The position numbers and the translations under genes are program-made. Below the pieces are notes generated by a model. It had not been told where the DNA came from. It worked only from the letters and a program-made list of their open reading frames with translations, and did no database searches. Below, piece by piece: positions 21,095-31,078 of a DNA stretch of 64,000 nucleotides. This DNA is from Methylobacterium sp. (lineage in GTDB: Bacteria > Pseudomonadota > Alphaproteobacteria > Rhizobiales > Beijerinckiaceae). The DNA lies in NCBI RefSeq assembly GCF_019745455.1, contig NZ_JAIETD010000017.1:1-64000 (forward strand). The letters are read 5' to 3'. Each line of letters begins with the position of its first letter. Position 1 is the stretch's first letter.

Positions 21095-21150
21095 ATGCTG
21101 ACGGTGAGGCGAGAAAATCTCGGCAGCGTTTCAAAAAGATCAATCGCACC

Positions 21151-22371
21151 ATGAAAGTTCTCAGCGTTTTCGGCACGCGGCCGGAAGCCATCAAGATGGC
21201 TCCGCTCGTGAATGCCCTTGCTCGGACCCAGGCTGTCGAGAGCCGTGTCTGCGTGACCGGTCAGCATCGGTCCATGCTCGACGATGTGCTGTCCGCCCTC
21301 GAGATCCGGGCGGATTACGATCTCGACGTGATGCGGCCGAACCAGGGCCTGTCAGAGGTCTTCGCCCGCATCCTTGCCGGTCTCGATCCCATCCTGGCCG
21401 CCTGGAATCCAGACTTCGTCCTCGTTCAGGGTGATACTGCGACGAGCACCGCAGCAGCGATGGCGGCTTTCTACCGCCACACACGGGTCGGTCATGTCGA
21501 GGCGGGCCTGCGCACGGGCGACATGACGAGCCCGTGGCCGGAGGAAGGGAACCGGCGTCTCACCGCCGTCGTCGCCTCCCGCCACTACGCGCCAACGCCG
21601 CGGGCGAGGGCCGCATTGCTGGCGGAGGGCTACCCTGGTTCGAACATCCAGGTCACCGGCAACACCGTGATCGATGCCCTCCTTCAGACCGTCGCCGTCC
21701 TGGACCGTGAGGGACCGCTGAAGCGCTCGATCGAGGCCGAATTCAGCTGGATCGACCCGAACAAGCGTCTCGTCCTGGTGACGGGTCACAGGCGCGAAAG
21801 CTTCGGAACCGGCTTCCAGAACATCTGCAGGGCTCTGCGCATCCTCGGGAGCCGACGCGACATCCAGATCGTGTTTCCGGTCCATCTCAATCCGAACGTT
21901 CGCGACGCAGTCTTTCCTCTGCTCGGAGATGTCGCAGGCATCCGGCTGATCGAGCCGCTGGACTACCCACGCTTCGTCGCCCTGATGGCGCGAGCGCACC
22001 TGATCCTGACGGATTCGGGCGGCATCCAGGAGGAAGCGCCGGCCCTTCGCAAACCGGTGCTCGTAATGCGCGACACCAGCGAGCGGCCCGAGGCGATCGA
22101 AGCCGGTGTGGCGCGCCTGGTGGGAACGGACTCGGCCGACATCGTCGCGGGCGTTTCGGCGCTCCTCGATGATCCAGCCCTGTACGCGGCGATGGCCAAT
22201 GGCGCGAGCCCGTTCGGCGACGGTCACGCCAGCGAGCGGATCGTCGCCGACCTTCTCGACCAGATTCAGGGCGTCACGGCCGAGCCGTTCGCCGCACCTC
22301 CTCTTCCCGCCTTCCCCACCCCGCTCTCGATCTCATCCAACGGCAACGTCCGGAAGGGGCATTTCCAATGA
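21151..22371 (+). CDS. wecB: UDP-N-acetylglucosamine 2-epimerase (non-hydrolysing)
   Basis: MKVLSVFGTRPEAIKMAPLV..., GHVEAGLRTGDMTSPWPEEGNR, LTDSGGIQEEAPALRKPVLVMRDTSERPEAIEAG. ATG at 21151 preferred over 21046. Confidence 0.95.
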   Translation: MKVLSVFGTRPEAIKMAPLVNALARTQAVESRVCVTGQHRSMLDDVLSALEIRADYDLDVMRPNQGLSEVFARILAGLDPILAAWNPDFVLVQGDTATSTAAAMAAFYRHTRVGHVEAGLRTGDMTSPWPEEGNRRLTAVVASRHYAPTPRARAALLAEGYPGSNIQVTGNTVIDALLQTVAVLDREGPLKRSIEAEFSWIDPNKRLVLVTGHRRESFGTGFQNICRALRILGSRRDIQIVFPVHLNPNVRDAVFPLLGDVAGIRLIEPLDYPRFVALMARAHLILTDSGGIQEEAPALRKPVLVMRDTSERPEAIEAGVARLVGTDSADIVAGVSALLDDPALYAAMANGASPFGDGHASERIVADLLDQIQGVTAEPFAAPPLPAFPTPLSISSNGNVRKGHFQ

Positions 22372-23630
22372 CGACCTTCGAGACCATCTCCGTCGTCGGG
22401 CTCGGCTATGTCGGGTTGCCGACGGCCGCGACCTTCGCCTCACGCGGGCTCAAGGTGATCGGCGTCGACGTCCGCGAAGAGACGGTCGGGCGGATCAATG
22501 CCGGACGAGCTCATTTCATCGAGCCTGACCTCGATATCGTTCTGCGAGCCGTCGTCACCGGCGGCACGTTGAGGGCGGTCGCGACGCCCGAGCCCGCCGA
22601 AGCCTTCCTCATCGCCGTGCCGACTCCGATCCGGGACGACCACAGTCCCGACCTGTCGTTCGTAGAGGCGGCCCTCACGTCGATCGCGCCGGTGCTCAAG
22701 CGCGGCGATCTCATCATCATCGAGTCGACCTGCCCGGTCGGGACCACGGCATGGGCGGCCCGGCTTCTGCGCGAGGCGAGGCCAGACTTGAGCTTCCCCG
22801 ACCAAGCACCTGAGAGCGCCGACATCCTCATGGCCTATTGCCCGGAGCGGATCCTGCCCGGCCATACCTTGCGCGAACTCGTCGACAACGCCCGCACCTT
22901 CGGCGGCCTCGACCGGCGCAGCGCGGTGGCAGCCCGTGACCTCTACTCGGTCTTCGCGCGGGGCCCGCAACGCATCACGACGGCACCGGCCGCCGAGTTG
23001 TCCAAGCTCGTCGAGAACGCATTCCGCGACGTCAACATCGCCTTCGCGAACGAGTTGTCCGTGGTCTGCGATGCCTTCGGTCTCGACGTCTGGTCGGTGA
23101 TCGAGCTGGCCAACCTGCATCCGCGCGTGAACGTGCTGAGCCCCGGTCCCGGCGTCGGAGGACATTGCATCCCCGTCGATCCCTGGTTCATCCACGACGC
23201 GTTGCCCGACCACACGCCGCTGATCCGCGCGGCCCGCGAGGTCAACGACGCCAAGCCGGCCTTCCTGGCGGAGAGGGTCGCGAAGGTGGCCGCGAGATTT
23301 CGAGAGCCCACGGTGGCCCTGCTCGGGCTATCATACAAGCCGAACGTCGACGACCTGCGCGACAGCCCGGCGCTCAAGATCGCCCGCGACCTCGCCGAGC
23401 GACGGGTCGGCCGCCTCCTCGTGGTCGAGCCGCATGTGGAAGGTCTACCGGAGGCGCTCGCCGGACATCCGGACGTTGCCGTCGCCTCTCTGGACGAGGC
23501 GGTGGCCGAGGCCGACGTCGTCGTGATCCTCGTCGCGCATAACCGCTTCAAGGGGCTCAACCGCGGCGTTCTCGCACAAAAGGTCGTGATCGATTCGGTC
23601 GGTCTCCTCGCTGCGACTGACTTCGCCTGA
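22368..23630 (+). CDS. wecC: UDP-N-acetyl-D-mannosamine dehydrogenase (nucleotide sugar dehydrogenase)
   Basis: ISVVGLGYVGLPTAATFA Rossmann motif, AELSKLVENAFRDVNIAFANELS, GPGVGGHCIPVDPWF active-site Cys motif; 4-nt overlap with wecB. Confidence 0.94.
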   Translation: MTTFETISVVGLGYVGLPTAATFASRGLKVIGVDVREETVGRINAGRAHFIEPDLDIVLRAVVTGGTLRAVATPEPAEAFLIAVPTPIRDDHSPDLSFVEAALTSIAPVLKRGDLIIIESTCPVGTTAWAARLLREARPDLSFPDQAPESADILMAYCPERILPGHTLRELVDNARTFGGLDRRSAVAARDLYSVFARGPQRITTAPAAELSKLVENAFRDVNIAFANELSVVCDAFGLDVWSVIELANLHPRVNVLSPGPGVGGHCIPVDPWFIHDALPDHTPLIRAAREVNDAKPAFLAERVAKVAARFREPTVALLGLSYKPNVDDLRDSPALKIARDLAERRVGRLLVVEPHVEGLPEALAGHPDVAVASLDEAVAEADVVVILVAHNRFKGLNRGVLAQKVVIDSVGLLAATDFA

Positions 23631-23661
23631 CGCGGCGGCAAGAAGACACCAAGGGGACACC

Positions 23662-24444
23662 ATGATGCGCACGCATCTGCTCGGACTGCCGGTCGACATC
23701 CTCACGTCTGACGAGACCATCGAGGTCGCAACGCAGGCGATGCGCGACCGGCTACCCTGTCAGCATGTGGCGCTCAACGTCGCCAAGCTGGTCAACGCCC
23801 GCCGCGACCCGGACCTCGACCGCGACATCCGCTCAGCCGACATCGTCGGCATCGATGGGATGGGAATTGCCTGGGCAATCGGGATGTTCACCCGCCACAC
23901 GCCCGCACGGGTCGCCGGCATCGACCTGTTCGAGGGTTTGATGGCGGTGAGCGCGCGCGAAGGCTTCCGGCCCTATCTCCTAGGCGCGACCTCCGAGGTA
24001 CTGGAGGCCGCCACCCTCAATCTCCAGCGACGCTATCCGGGACTTGAGCTCGCCGGCCATCATCACGGCTATTTCGGCGCGGAGGACGAGGAAGGCCTTT
24101 GCCGGATGATCGCCGAGAGCGGCGCGGACGGCTTGTTCGTGGCGATGCCGACGCCGCGCAAGGAGCGCTTCATGCTGCGCAATCGCGAGCGGCTGGGCAT
24201 CCCGTTCGTGATGGGGATCGGCGGAACCCTCGACGTCATCGCCGGCGAGGTCCGCCGCGCCCCGCGTCTCGTCCAGCGCGCCGGCCTCGAATGGTTCTAC
24301 CGCCTCGCGCAGGAGCCGCGGCGCCTGGCTGGACGGTACGTGAAGACCAACGCCGTCTTCGCGGGCCTGATCCTGCGAGAGGTCGGCATGCGAATGAGGG
24401 CGCGGCTGGGCATCGTGCGGCCGGCAGGGGGCAGCCGGCCATGA
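23662..24444 (+). CDS. WecG/TagA/CpsF family glycosyltransferase
   Basis: Conserved core ADIVGIDGMGIAWAIGMFT...RVAGIDLFEGLM...PRKERFMLRNRERLGIPFVMGIGGTLDVIAGEVRRAPRLVQRAGLEWFYRLAQEPRRLAGRYVKTN. Confidence 0.93.
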   Translation: MMRTHLLGLPVDILTSDETIEVATQAMRDRLPCQHVALNVAKLVNARRDPDLDRDIRSADIVGIDGMGIAWAIGMFTRHTPARVAGIDLFEGLMAVSAREGFRPYLLGATSEVLEAATLNLQRRYPGLELAGHHHGYFGAEDEEGLCRMIAESGADGLFVAMPTPRKERFMLRNRERLGIPFVMGIGGTLDVIAGEVRRAPRLVQRAGLEWFYRLAQEPRRLAGRYVKTNAVFAGLILREVGMRMRARLGIVRPAGGSRP

Positions 24445-24449
24445 TCGCG

Positions 24450-25868
24450 TCACGCTTTGCTGCGCGATGCGAGGATCGTGGCGATCATCGGCCTCATGAC
24501 CAGGCCTGCCAAGAGAAGGTAGATCGCGGCACCGGCCGCCACCTGAACCGCCAGGCCCCAATTCTCGGCCGGATAGACGTCGAGCCGGACGAGGAGTCCC
24601 ATTGCGACGGAGGCCGCGGTGAGCGCCGCGATATCGCGCAGCGGCAGCCTCAAGCCGTAACGCAGCGAGGCGATGGCGAACCCCGCCACCGCACAGAACG
24701 TGGTGCCGGCAAGCACTCCGAGGCAGGCGCCCGGCAGTCCTCCCGCGAGGAGGCCGATTACGCAGAGCAGCATCGTCAGCACGGCCTCGGCAGCGTTGAG
24801 GGCCAGGAGCGAGCGCGGGTGTTCGGCGATCAGGAAGACCTGGTCGGCAAGATGCATGCGCAGGTTTCGGATCGTAGCCGCAGCCGCGGCGAGCGGCAGG
24901 ATCAACCGCGTCGCGTCCTGGAACTCGGCACCGACCACGGCGCGGATCAGCGGGTCGGTGATGGCCGCGATACCGATGGCCGAGGGCACCAGCAGGCCGA
25001 ACAGCAGGATCGCGGTGCGGCCGATCTGGTCGATGCCAGCCTGGGTTCCCCCTTGCGCGGCCTGACGCACGGCGAGGGGGAAGGCCGCCGCGGTGACGAG
25101 GGTGGCGACGACGGCGATCAGGCGCTGGCCCAGATTCCAGCCGACCGAGAGAAGGCCGAGCGCGACGAGCCCCTCGCCATGCTCGACCACGAGGCGAATT
25201 CCGTTCACCGACAGCCAGCCGAGGCCCCCGGCGATGAGGAGCGGTCCGCCATAGCCGAAGGCGGCGCGCAGGATCGCGCCATCGACAGGCAGCAGGATCC
25301 GGTTGAGGAGCCTCAGGCGTCCGGCGAGGAGCGGCAGGATCGCGACCTGGACGACGGCGAAGCCCGCGACCACCGCGGTGGTGCCGGGCGCGACCGCCAT
25401 GAGCGCGAGGCCGAGGCCGAAACCCAGGATCGGGCCGGTAAGCTGGACGATGGTGTAGGTCACGACGTCGCCAAGGGATCGGGCCCGCTCGCCGAGATGG
25501 CTGTTGAGGCTGCGGCTCACCGCGAAGGCGAGAGTCGCGGCGACGAGGGCCGGCTCGTCCAGATGCCCGGTGAGCCCGAGCGCCAACCCCATGACGGGGA
25601 TCTGGCACAGGCCGCACAGCGCCATGACGGCTCCCTCGGCCCTGCGATACGGCTCGGGGTCGGCGAGCGCCGGCAAGTAGCGGACGGTGTAGTGCGTCCA
25701 CCACGACATGCCGACGAGGAAGGCGAGTTCCTGCACCGCCAGGATCAGCGAGATCAGCCCGTAATCGGCGGGAGCGAGCCAATGCGTCCATGCCAGCACG
25801 GCGACGAACTGGGCCAGCGGGCCGACGAGCTGAGCCGGCAGGTAGGCGAAGGTCTGGCGAAGGAGCAT
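24450..25868 (-). CDS. polysaccharide flippase (Wzx-like, MOP superfamily)
   Basis: 472 aa polytopic protein; LLRQTFAYLPAQLVGPLAQFVAVLAWTHWLAPADYGLISLILAVQELAF is typical of oligosaccharide flippases. Confidence 0.85.
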   Translation of the reverse strand: MLLRQTFAYLPAQLVGPLAQFVAVLAWTHWLAPADYGLISLILAVQELAFLVGMSWWTHYTVRYLPALADPEPYRRAEGAVMALCGLCQIPVMGLALGLTGHLDEPALVAATLAFAVSRSLNSHLGERARSLGDVVTYTIVQLTGPILGFGLGLALMAVAPGTTAVVAGFAVVQVAILPLLAGRLRLLNRILLPVDGAILRAAFGYGGPLLIAGGLGWLSVNGIRLVVEHGEGLVALGLLSVGWNLGQRLIAVVATLVTAAAFPLAVRQAAQGGTQAGIDQIGRTAILLFGLLVPSAIGIAAITDPLIRAVVGAEFQDATRLILPLAAAAATIRNLRMHLADQVFLIAEHPRSLLALNAAEAVLTMLLCVIGLLAGGLPGACLGVLAGTTFCAVAGFAIASLRYGLRLPLRDIAALTAASVAMGLLVRLDVYPAENWGLAVQVAAGAAIYLLLAGLVMRPMIATILASRSKA

Positions 25869-26000
25869 CGAGCCTGAACCGAGCGCGACCAGCCGTGATC
25901 CGGCGACCGCTGCATTCTGAACGACGAGGAGTCAGGAAACTCCGCGCCATCCCGTGATCAGCCTGTGCCGTTGCGGCACGGCCACCAGGAGACCGACCCG

Positions 26001-26933
26001 ATGCACACCGAACCCGTCTTCACAAACTGGACCGAACAGCACAGCCATCTCTGGGGGAACCAGCCGGTGCGCGTCGGGCACAGCCTGAACCGCTCACCGA
26101 TGTTCAGCATGGAGGGTCTCGCAGACCTCATCGACCGCTATCCGCGCGAGCATTACAGCCTCGTGCAGATGGGCGCGCCCGGTCAGCGCAAGCTCTGGCG
26201 CGAGGGCGAGATCGGCAACCTCTCCGGCGCAGAGGTGATCCAGGCCATTGCCAAGGGGCGGATGTGGCTGAACCTGCGCCGCGTCGCCCATGTCGACAGC
26301 CGCTACCGCGATCTCGTCAACGCGATCTTCGGCGAGCTCGGGGAGCGGGTGCCCGGTTTCGAGTCGCAGGATGAAAGCATCGGCATCCTGATCTCGTCGC
26401 CGAACGCCCAGGTCTATTACCACGCCGACCTGCCGGGCCAGTCGCTCTGGCAGATCCACGGCGCCAAGCGGGTCTACATCTACCCGGCGGTCAAGCCGTT
26501 CCTCGCCCCCGAACACCTCGAGGACATCGCTCTCCTCGGTGTCGAGGTGAACATGCCCTACCAGGAGTGGTACGACGAGCATGCGCAGGTCTTCGAATTC
26601 AAGGCCGGCGAGATGCTGAACTGGCCGCTGAACGCGCCGCACCGGATCGAGAATCTCAACTGCCTCAACGTCTCGATGACGATGGAGTACTGGACCGAGG
26701 AGTTCAAACGGGCCCAGGTGGTCACCCTTGCCAACGCCATCATGCGCCATCGCTTTGGCCGCACGGCCAAGAGCCGGTCGACGGAGGGCCTAAGCTTCTG
26801 GGGCAAGCGCGTCGCCCAGCGCCTGTTGCGCGACAGCGCCGGCCTGAAGCGCGAGCGGAAGGCCCTTCGGCCCATCAGCTTCCGGCTGGACCGCGAGCAG
26901 CTCGGTGAGATCGTCGATCTCAAGGCGGCCTGA
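26001..26933 (+). CDS. JmjC/cupin_8-like protein, putative Fe(II)/2-oxoglutarate-type enzyme
   Basis: AQVYYHADLPGQSLWQIHGAKRVYIYP (HxD) ... VFEFKAGEMLNWPLNAPHRIENL (distal H) reproduce a JmjC-type HxD...H metal-binding layout. ATG at 26001. Confidence 0.7.
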   Translation: MHTEPVFTNWTEQHSHLWGNQPVRVGHSLNRSPMFSMEGLADLIDRYPREHYSLVQMGAPGQRKLWREGEIGNLSGAEVIQAIAKGRMWLNLRRVAHVDSRYRDLVNAIFGELGERVPGFESQDESIGILISSPNAQVYYHADLPGQSLWQIHGAKRVYIYPAVKPFLAPEHLEDIALLGVEVNMPYQEWYDEHAQVFEFKAGEMLNWPLNAPHRIENLNCLNVSMTMEYWTEEFKRAQVVTLANAIMRHRFGRTAKSRSTEGLSFWGKRVAQRLLRDSAGLKRERKALRPISFRLDREQLGEIVDLKAA

Positions 26934-28097
26934 GTGATCCCCTTGGTCAATGCCATGGCGACGGCTCCGATATCGGTGCCGGCGCGCAGGAGCCGCGGGT
27001 TCGAGGTCGCGATCGCCACCGATTGGGCGGCGGCCCGGATCGGCTGGGCGGCCGCCCTAGCGGATGGACGGGCGACCCCGTTCCAGCGCCTCGTCGTGAT
27101 GGAGGCGTGGTTCGAGGCCATGGCCGCCCAGCCGGGCATCGAGCCGCTGATCGTCACGATCCGCGACGCCGCGACCGGGGCTGCGGCAGCGAGCCTCGCC
27201 CTGGTCCGCACGACGTCTGGACAGGTGCGGACGATCGGTTTCGCCGACCTCGGTCTCATCGACTACAATGCCCCGATCCTGGGTCCGGCCGCCCCGCAGG
27301 ATCGGACCGGTGCAGCGTCGCTGTGGCAAGCCCTGCGCCGGGCACTGCCGTCCGCCGACGTCATTGAACTCCGGAAGATGCCCGCCACCATCGGCGGGCA
27401 GCCAAATCCGTTCGCACTGCTCGACGCTCTGCCCTGCGCCTTGAGCGGAAACGTGGTGCATACCGGCGACGATTGGGAGAGCTATCATCGGACCCTGCGC
27501 AAGACCGTGCGCAAGGAGCTCGAGCGATCCTGGCGGGTCTTCACCCGGCACCCGGAGGCCACATTCAAGCCCGTGAGCGACCCTGCGGAGCGCCGCCGCG
27601 TCCTCGCCGCCATCGAGGAGCAGCAGCCCTTGCGGATGCAGGCGACGGGCAAGTCCTACGTGCTCGATGCGCCGTCCGCGGCAAATTTCTACCGCAACCT
27701 CGTCGACGCGCCGGAAGACGACCAGACCGTGACCCTGACTGCGCTCATGGCAGGGGATGAGGTCGTGGCGGCGCTCCTCGGACTGCGGGATGCGCAGGAC
27801 TACATCATGGTCCGGATCAGCAATGCCGAGGGCGAATGGTCGAATGCTTCGCCCGGCAAGCTCATCATCGATCGCTCGATGGCCTATCTCCACGAGCGAG
27901 GGTATCGCGCCTTCGACTTCAGCATCGGCGACTATGACTACAAGCGCCGATTCGGCGTCGAGCCGACGCCGCTTGTCGATCTCGTCCAACCGCTCGGCTG
28001 GCGCGGCGTGACGACGAGCGTCGAGAGTCGCGCCCGCAACTTCGTGCGCCGTCGGCCCGCCCTGCGCCGCTTCGCCAACACGCTGCTGCGCCGCTGA
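26934..28097 (+). CDS. CelD/BcsL-like GNAT (FemAB-like) acyltransferase
   Basis: ESYHRTLRKTVRKELERSWRVF... then GKLIIDRSMAYLHERGYRAFDFSIGDYDYKRRFGVEPTPLVDLVQPL, characteristic of CelD-like acetyltransferases in EPS/cellulose loci. Confidence 0.85.
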   Translation: MIPLVNAMATAPISVPARRSRGFEVAIATDWAAARIGWAAALADGRATPFQRLVVMEAWFEAMAAQPGIEPLIVTIRDAATGAAAASLALVRTTSGQVRTIGFADLGLIDYNAPILGPAAPQDRTGAASLWQALRRALPSADVIELRKMPATIGGQPNPFALLDALPCALSGNVVHTGDDWESYHRTLRKTVRKELERSWRVFTRHPEATFKPVSDPAERRRVLAAIEEQQPLRMQATGKSYVLDAPSAANFYRNLVDAPEDDQTVTLTALMAGDEVVAALLGLRDAQDYIMVRISNAEGEWSNASPGKLIIDRSMAYLHERGYRAFDFSIGDYDYKRRFGVEPTPLVDLVQPLGWRGVTTSVESRARNFVRRRPALRRFANTLLRR

Positions 28098-29165
28098 TCA
28101 GCGGCGCCTCTCGAAGAGGTCGAGATAGGCATCGACCACATGGCTCGTAGCGTACACGGACGCCCGCGCGACGCGTGGGGCCGGATCGCCAGGGGTGATC
28201 AGGGCTTCTTCGAGTGCATTGGCGAGCGCCTGGACGTCGCCCACAGGGTAGAGGCTTCCGAAGCGCCCGTCTTCGAGGATCTCGCGCGGGCCGCCGCAAT
28301 CGGTTGAGACGACAGGCAGGCCAGAGGCCAGGGCCTCGACCACGACATTTCCGAAGGATTCGCTGGTCGAGGTAAGGGCGAAGACCCGCGCCGCCTCGTA
28401 GGCCGCCCATGGCTCGCGGTGTCCGGGCAGGCTGACGCGCTCTTGGAGGTCGGCGGCCATGGCAACGAGGGTGTCGCGCGCCGGACCATCGCCGAGCATG
28501 ACGAGGCGGGTCTCAGGCGGCAGCAGGCGGAGGGCCGCGATGAGATCCGCGTGGCGCTTCTCCGGAACCATCCGCCCGACCGCGATGATCGTCGCCGGGC
28601 GCGCGGCGAGGGCTGCAGCGTCGGCGGGAGGGCGGGCATGCTGCACCGGGATCGGGTTCGGTATCACGGTCACCGTACCGGCTTTCGCGCCCCAATCCTC
28701 GACGAGATGCCGCGCGAGACCTTCGGAGACGCAGACGGTCCCATTCGACAGGCGCGTGAGCAGCGGAGCGAGCCAGTAGGCGAGCCGTCCGATGCGGCCT
28801 CGCACGATGTCGCCATAGCCGTGATAGGACAGGTAGATGCGGGTCTGCGCGCGGGACAGCACCCGTGCGAGGACGAGCTTGAGGCTCGCCGTGGCATCGA
28901 TCGCAACGGCAGCCTCGGGCTGCTCCTGCACCAGCCAGCGGGCAAGGCGCATGATGCTTCGGCCGTGACCGCCTAGCGGCAGGACCCGTTCGACTCCTTG
29001 ATCGAGAAAGCCGTCCTGGGCCTCGGCGTCGTGATCGACCAGAAGGGCGGTCGGGATGCCGGCGGCCCGGAACCCGGATGCGAGCACGGCTGCCGTGCGC
29101 TCGGCGCCACCCGCCTGGAGACTCGGAACGTAGACGGCGATGCTGCGCGGGCGAGAGGCCGTCAC
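28098..29165 (-). CDS. glycosyltransferase family 4 protein
   Basis: IAVYVPSLQAGGAERTAAVLASGFRAAGI...IIAVGRMVPEKRHADLIAALRLL...RVFALTSTSESFGNVVVEALASGLPVVSTDCGGPREIL. GTG start at 29165 overlaps the asnB stop. Confidence 0.93.
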   Translation of the reverse strand: MTASRPRSIAVYVPSLQAGGAERTAAVLASGFRAAGIPTALLVDHDAEAQDGFLDQGVERVLPLGGHGRSIMRLARWLVQEQPEAAVAIDATASLKLVLARVLSRAQTRIYLSYHGYGDIVRGRIGRLAYWLAPLLTRLSNGTVCVSEGLARHLVEDWGAKAGTVTVIPNPIPVQHARPPADAAALAARPATIIAVGRMVPEKRHADLIAALRLLPPETRLVMLGDGPARDTLVAMAADLQERVSLPGHREPWAAYEAARVFALTSTSESFGNVVVEALASGLPVVSTDCGGPREILEDGRFGSLYPVGDVQALANALEEALITPGDPAPRVARASVYATSHVVDAYLDLFERRR

Positions 29166-31060
29166 GCCGCCTCCGAGACGCCCGCCCCGAGATCCGGTTT
29201 GAAGCGGCGCAGGAAGAGCTCGAGGTTGCACAGCGACCACAGAACCTTCTCGTGATTGCTACGCCCCTCGACATGCTCGCCGACGAGGCGGTCGAGCTCG
29301 TGGGCACTCAGGAGGCGCCGCGTCTCGGATTCGCCGGATGCGAGGAGGTCGCCGAGCCGCTCTCGGAAGGGCCCGCGGAACCACTCGTTGATCGGCACCC
29401 GGAACCCGACCTTCTTCCGGTTCAGGATCGAGGTCGGCAGAACCTTGGCTGTGGCGGCGCGCAGCACAGCCTTGCCTTTCGGGTGCCCGACGAGGAAACG
29501 GTCTGGAAAGCGTGCCACGAGGCGGGCGAGTTCGACATCCATGAACGGCATGCGTCCCTCCACGGAAGCCGCCATCATCATGCGGTCGCCGCGCTCCAGC
29601 AGGTTGTCGGGCAGCCACGAGGTCTGGTCGAAAAACAGCGTCTTCCTGAGGGCCGACCCGCGGGTCGACGAGAACGGGAAGTCGTCGACGGCTTCAAGCG
29701 CCGGCCGTCCGATCAGAACGGCGCGCTCGGCCTGAGATACGCCGCCAAACCAGCGCCGCATCCGCGCCTGCGGGTCGCGCTCGGAGAGGGCGTTGGCCAG
29801 GATCTTCAGCCGGCGCATGCGATAGGGCAGGGCGCCGACGGCCGGCTTGATCAGTCGTTCATGAACTCCGCCTGGCACGAGGCGGTGATAGAGGCCGAGG
29901 AAATGTTCGGCCCTGTGCTTCGGATAGCCGGCGAGCAACTCGTCCGAGCCTTCGCCGGTGAGGACCATCTTGACGCTTTCCCGAGCCCGCCGGGCCAGCA
30001 GCAGGATCGGGATATCGGCGGTCTCCGAGACCGGGGCGCCGCGGTGGGCGAGTGCGTCCGGCCAGGCGTCGAGGAAATCCTGTGGCGTGATCACGCACTC
30101 GGTGTGGTCCGTGCCGAACAGCTCCGCGACCGTTCTGGCGTGGTCGAGCTCGGAATAAGCAGCCTCGGGAAAACCAACTGCGAAAGTGCGCAGCCGCGTC
30201 GTCGCGTGCCGGGCCATGGCCGCGACGACGGCCGAGGAATCGAGACCGCCAGAGAGGAACGCACCGAACGGCGCGTCGCTGCGCATCCTGAGGCGTACGG
30301 CCTCGTCGAAACCCACCTCGAACAGGCGTACCGCCTCGCCGAAATCGGTGACATCCGGCTCTGTAGTGGCGAAGGGCGGGGTGAAGTAGCGCCGCATCGT
30401 GAGAGCACCACCATGCCAGGTGGCGAGGCAGCCCGGGGGCAGTTTGCGGATGCCGCGGAAGAACGTTGCAGGTCCGGGCACGTAGCGGTCGACGAGGAAG
30501 GCGTCGAGCGCCCCCCAATCGAGACCGACGTCGAAACCGGGGAGGGCGGTCAGCGCCGAGATCTCAGAGGCGAAGGCGATGCGGCCACGGGTCTGGCTCA
30601 GGAAGAGCGGCTTCTTGCCGAAGGGGTCGCGGGCCATGAGCACGGATTGGTTCGCCGCATCGAACAGCGCGAAAGCGAACATGCCGCGCAGCCGCGAGAC
30701 GCATTTCTCGCCCCAGGCACGGTAGGCCTCGATCAGGACCTCGGTGTCGGAACCGGTCCGGAAGTCGTGGCCGAGGCGGCGCAGCTCCTCGCGCAACTCG
30801 ACGTAATTGTAGATTTCGCCGTTGAAGGTCAGCGTGATCGCGCCGTCGGCGCTCGCCATCGGCTGATGGCCGCCAGCCGCGTCGATGATCGAGAGGCGGC
30901 GATGGGCGAACGCGACCTCGAAGCCGCCGTCGGCCGTCAGGGTCGTCCAGGTGCCGCCGCCATCCGGTCCGCGGTGATGCAGGATCTCGGCAAGGCGCCG
31001 GAGCACTGTCTCGCCGGGGGACGATCCCGCAGAGGCCATCCAGCCAACGATGCCGCACAT
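29162..31060 (-). CDS. asnB: asparagine synthase (glutamine-hydrolysing)-type amidotransferase
   Basis: MCGIVGWMASAG...ILHHRGPDGGG (class II glutaminase, Cys1), FLSGGLDSSAVVAAMARHA (PP-loop SGGxDS). Confidence 0.94.
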   Translation of the reverse strand: MCGIVGWMASAGSSPGETVLRRLAEILHHRGPDGGGTWTTLTADGGFEVAFAHRRLSIIDAAGGHQPMASADGAITLTFNGEIYNYVELREELRRLGHDFRTGSDTEVLIEAYRAWGEKCVSRLRGMFAFALFDAANQSVLMARDPFGKKPLFLSQTRGRIAFASEISALTALPGFDVGLDWGALDAFLVDRYVPGPATFFRGIRKLPPGCLATWHGGALTMRRYFTPPFATTEPDVTDFGEAVRLFEVGFDEAVRLRMRSDAPFGAFLSGGLDSSAVVAAMARHATTRLRTFAVGFPEAAYSELDHARTVAELFGTDHTECVITPQDFLDAWPDALAHRGAPVSETADIPILLLARRARESVKMVLTGEGSDELLAGYPKHRAEHFLGLYHRLVPGGVHERLIKPAVGALPYRMRRLKILANALSERDPQARMRRWFGGVSQAERAVLIGRPALEAVDDFPFSSTRGSALRKTLFFDQTSWLPDNLLERGDRMMMAASVEGRMPFMDVELARLVARFPDRFLVGHPKGKAVLRAATAKVLPTSILNRKKVGFRVPINEWFRGPFRERLGDLLASGESETRRLLSAHELDRLVGEHVEGRSNHEKVLWSLCNLELFLRRFKPDLGAGVSEAA

Positions 31061-31078
31061 AGGTTCAGGTGTCCCGTT

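Noticed and set aside
23980-25950. 656-aa minus-strand ORF and the 592-aa plus-strand ORF 24099-25877
   Set aside because: Both are shadow frames over tagA-like and flippase genes; R/A/P/G-rich with no domains.
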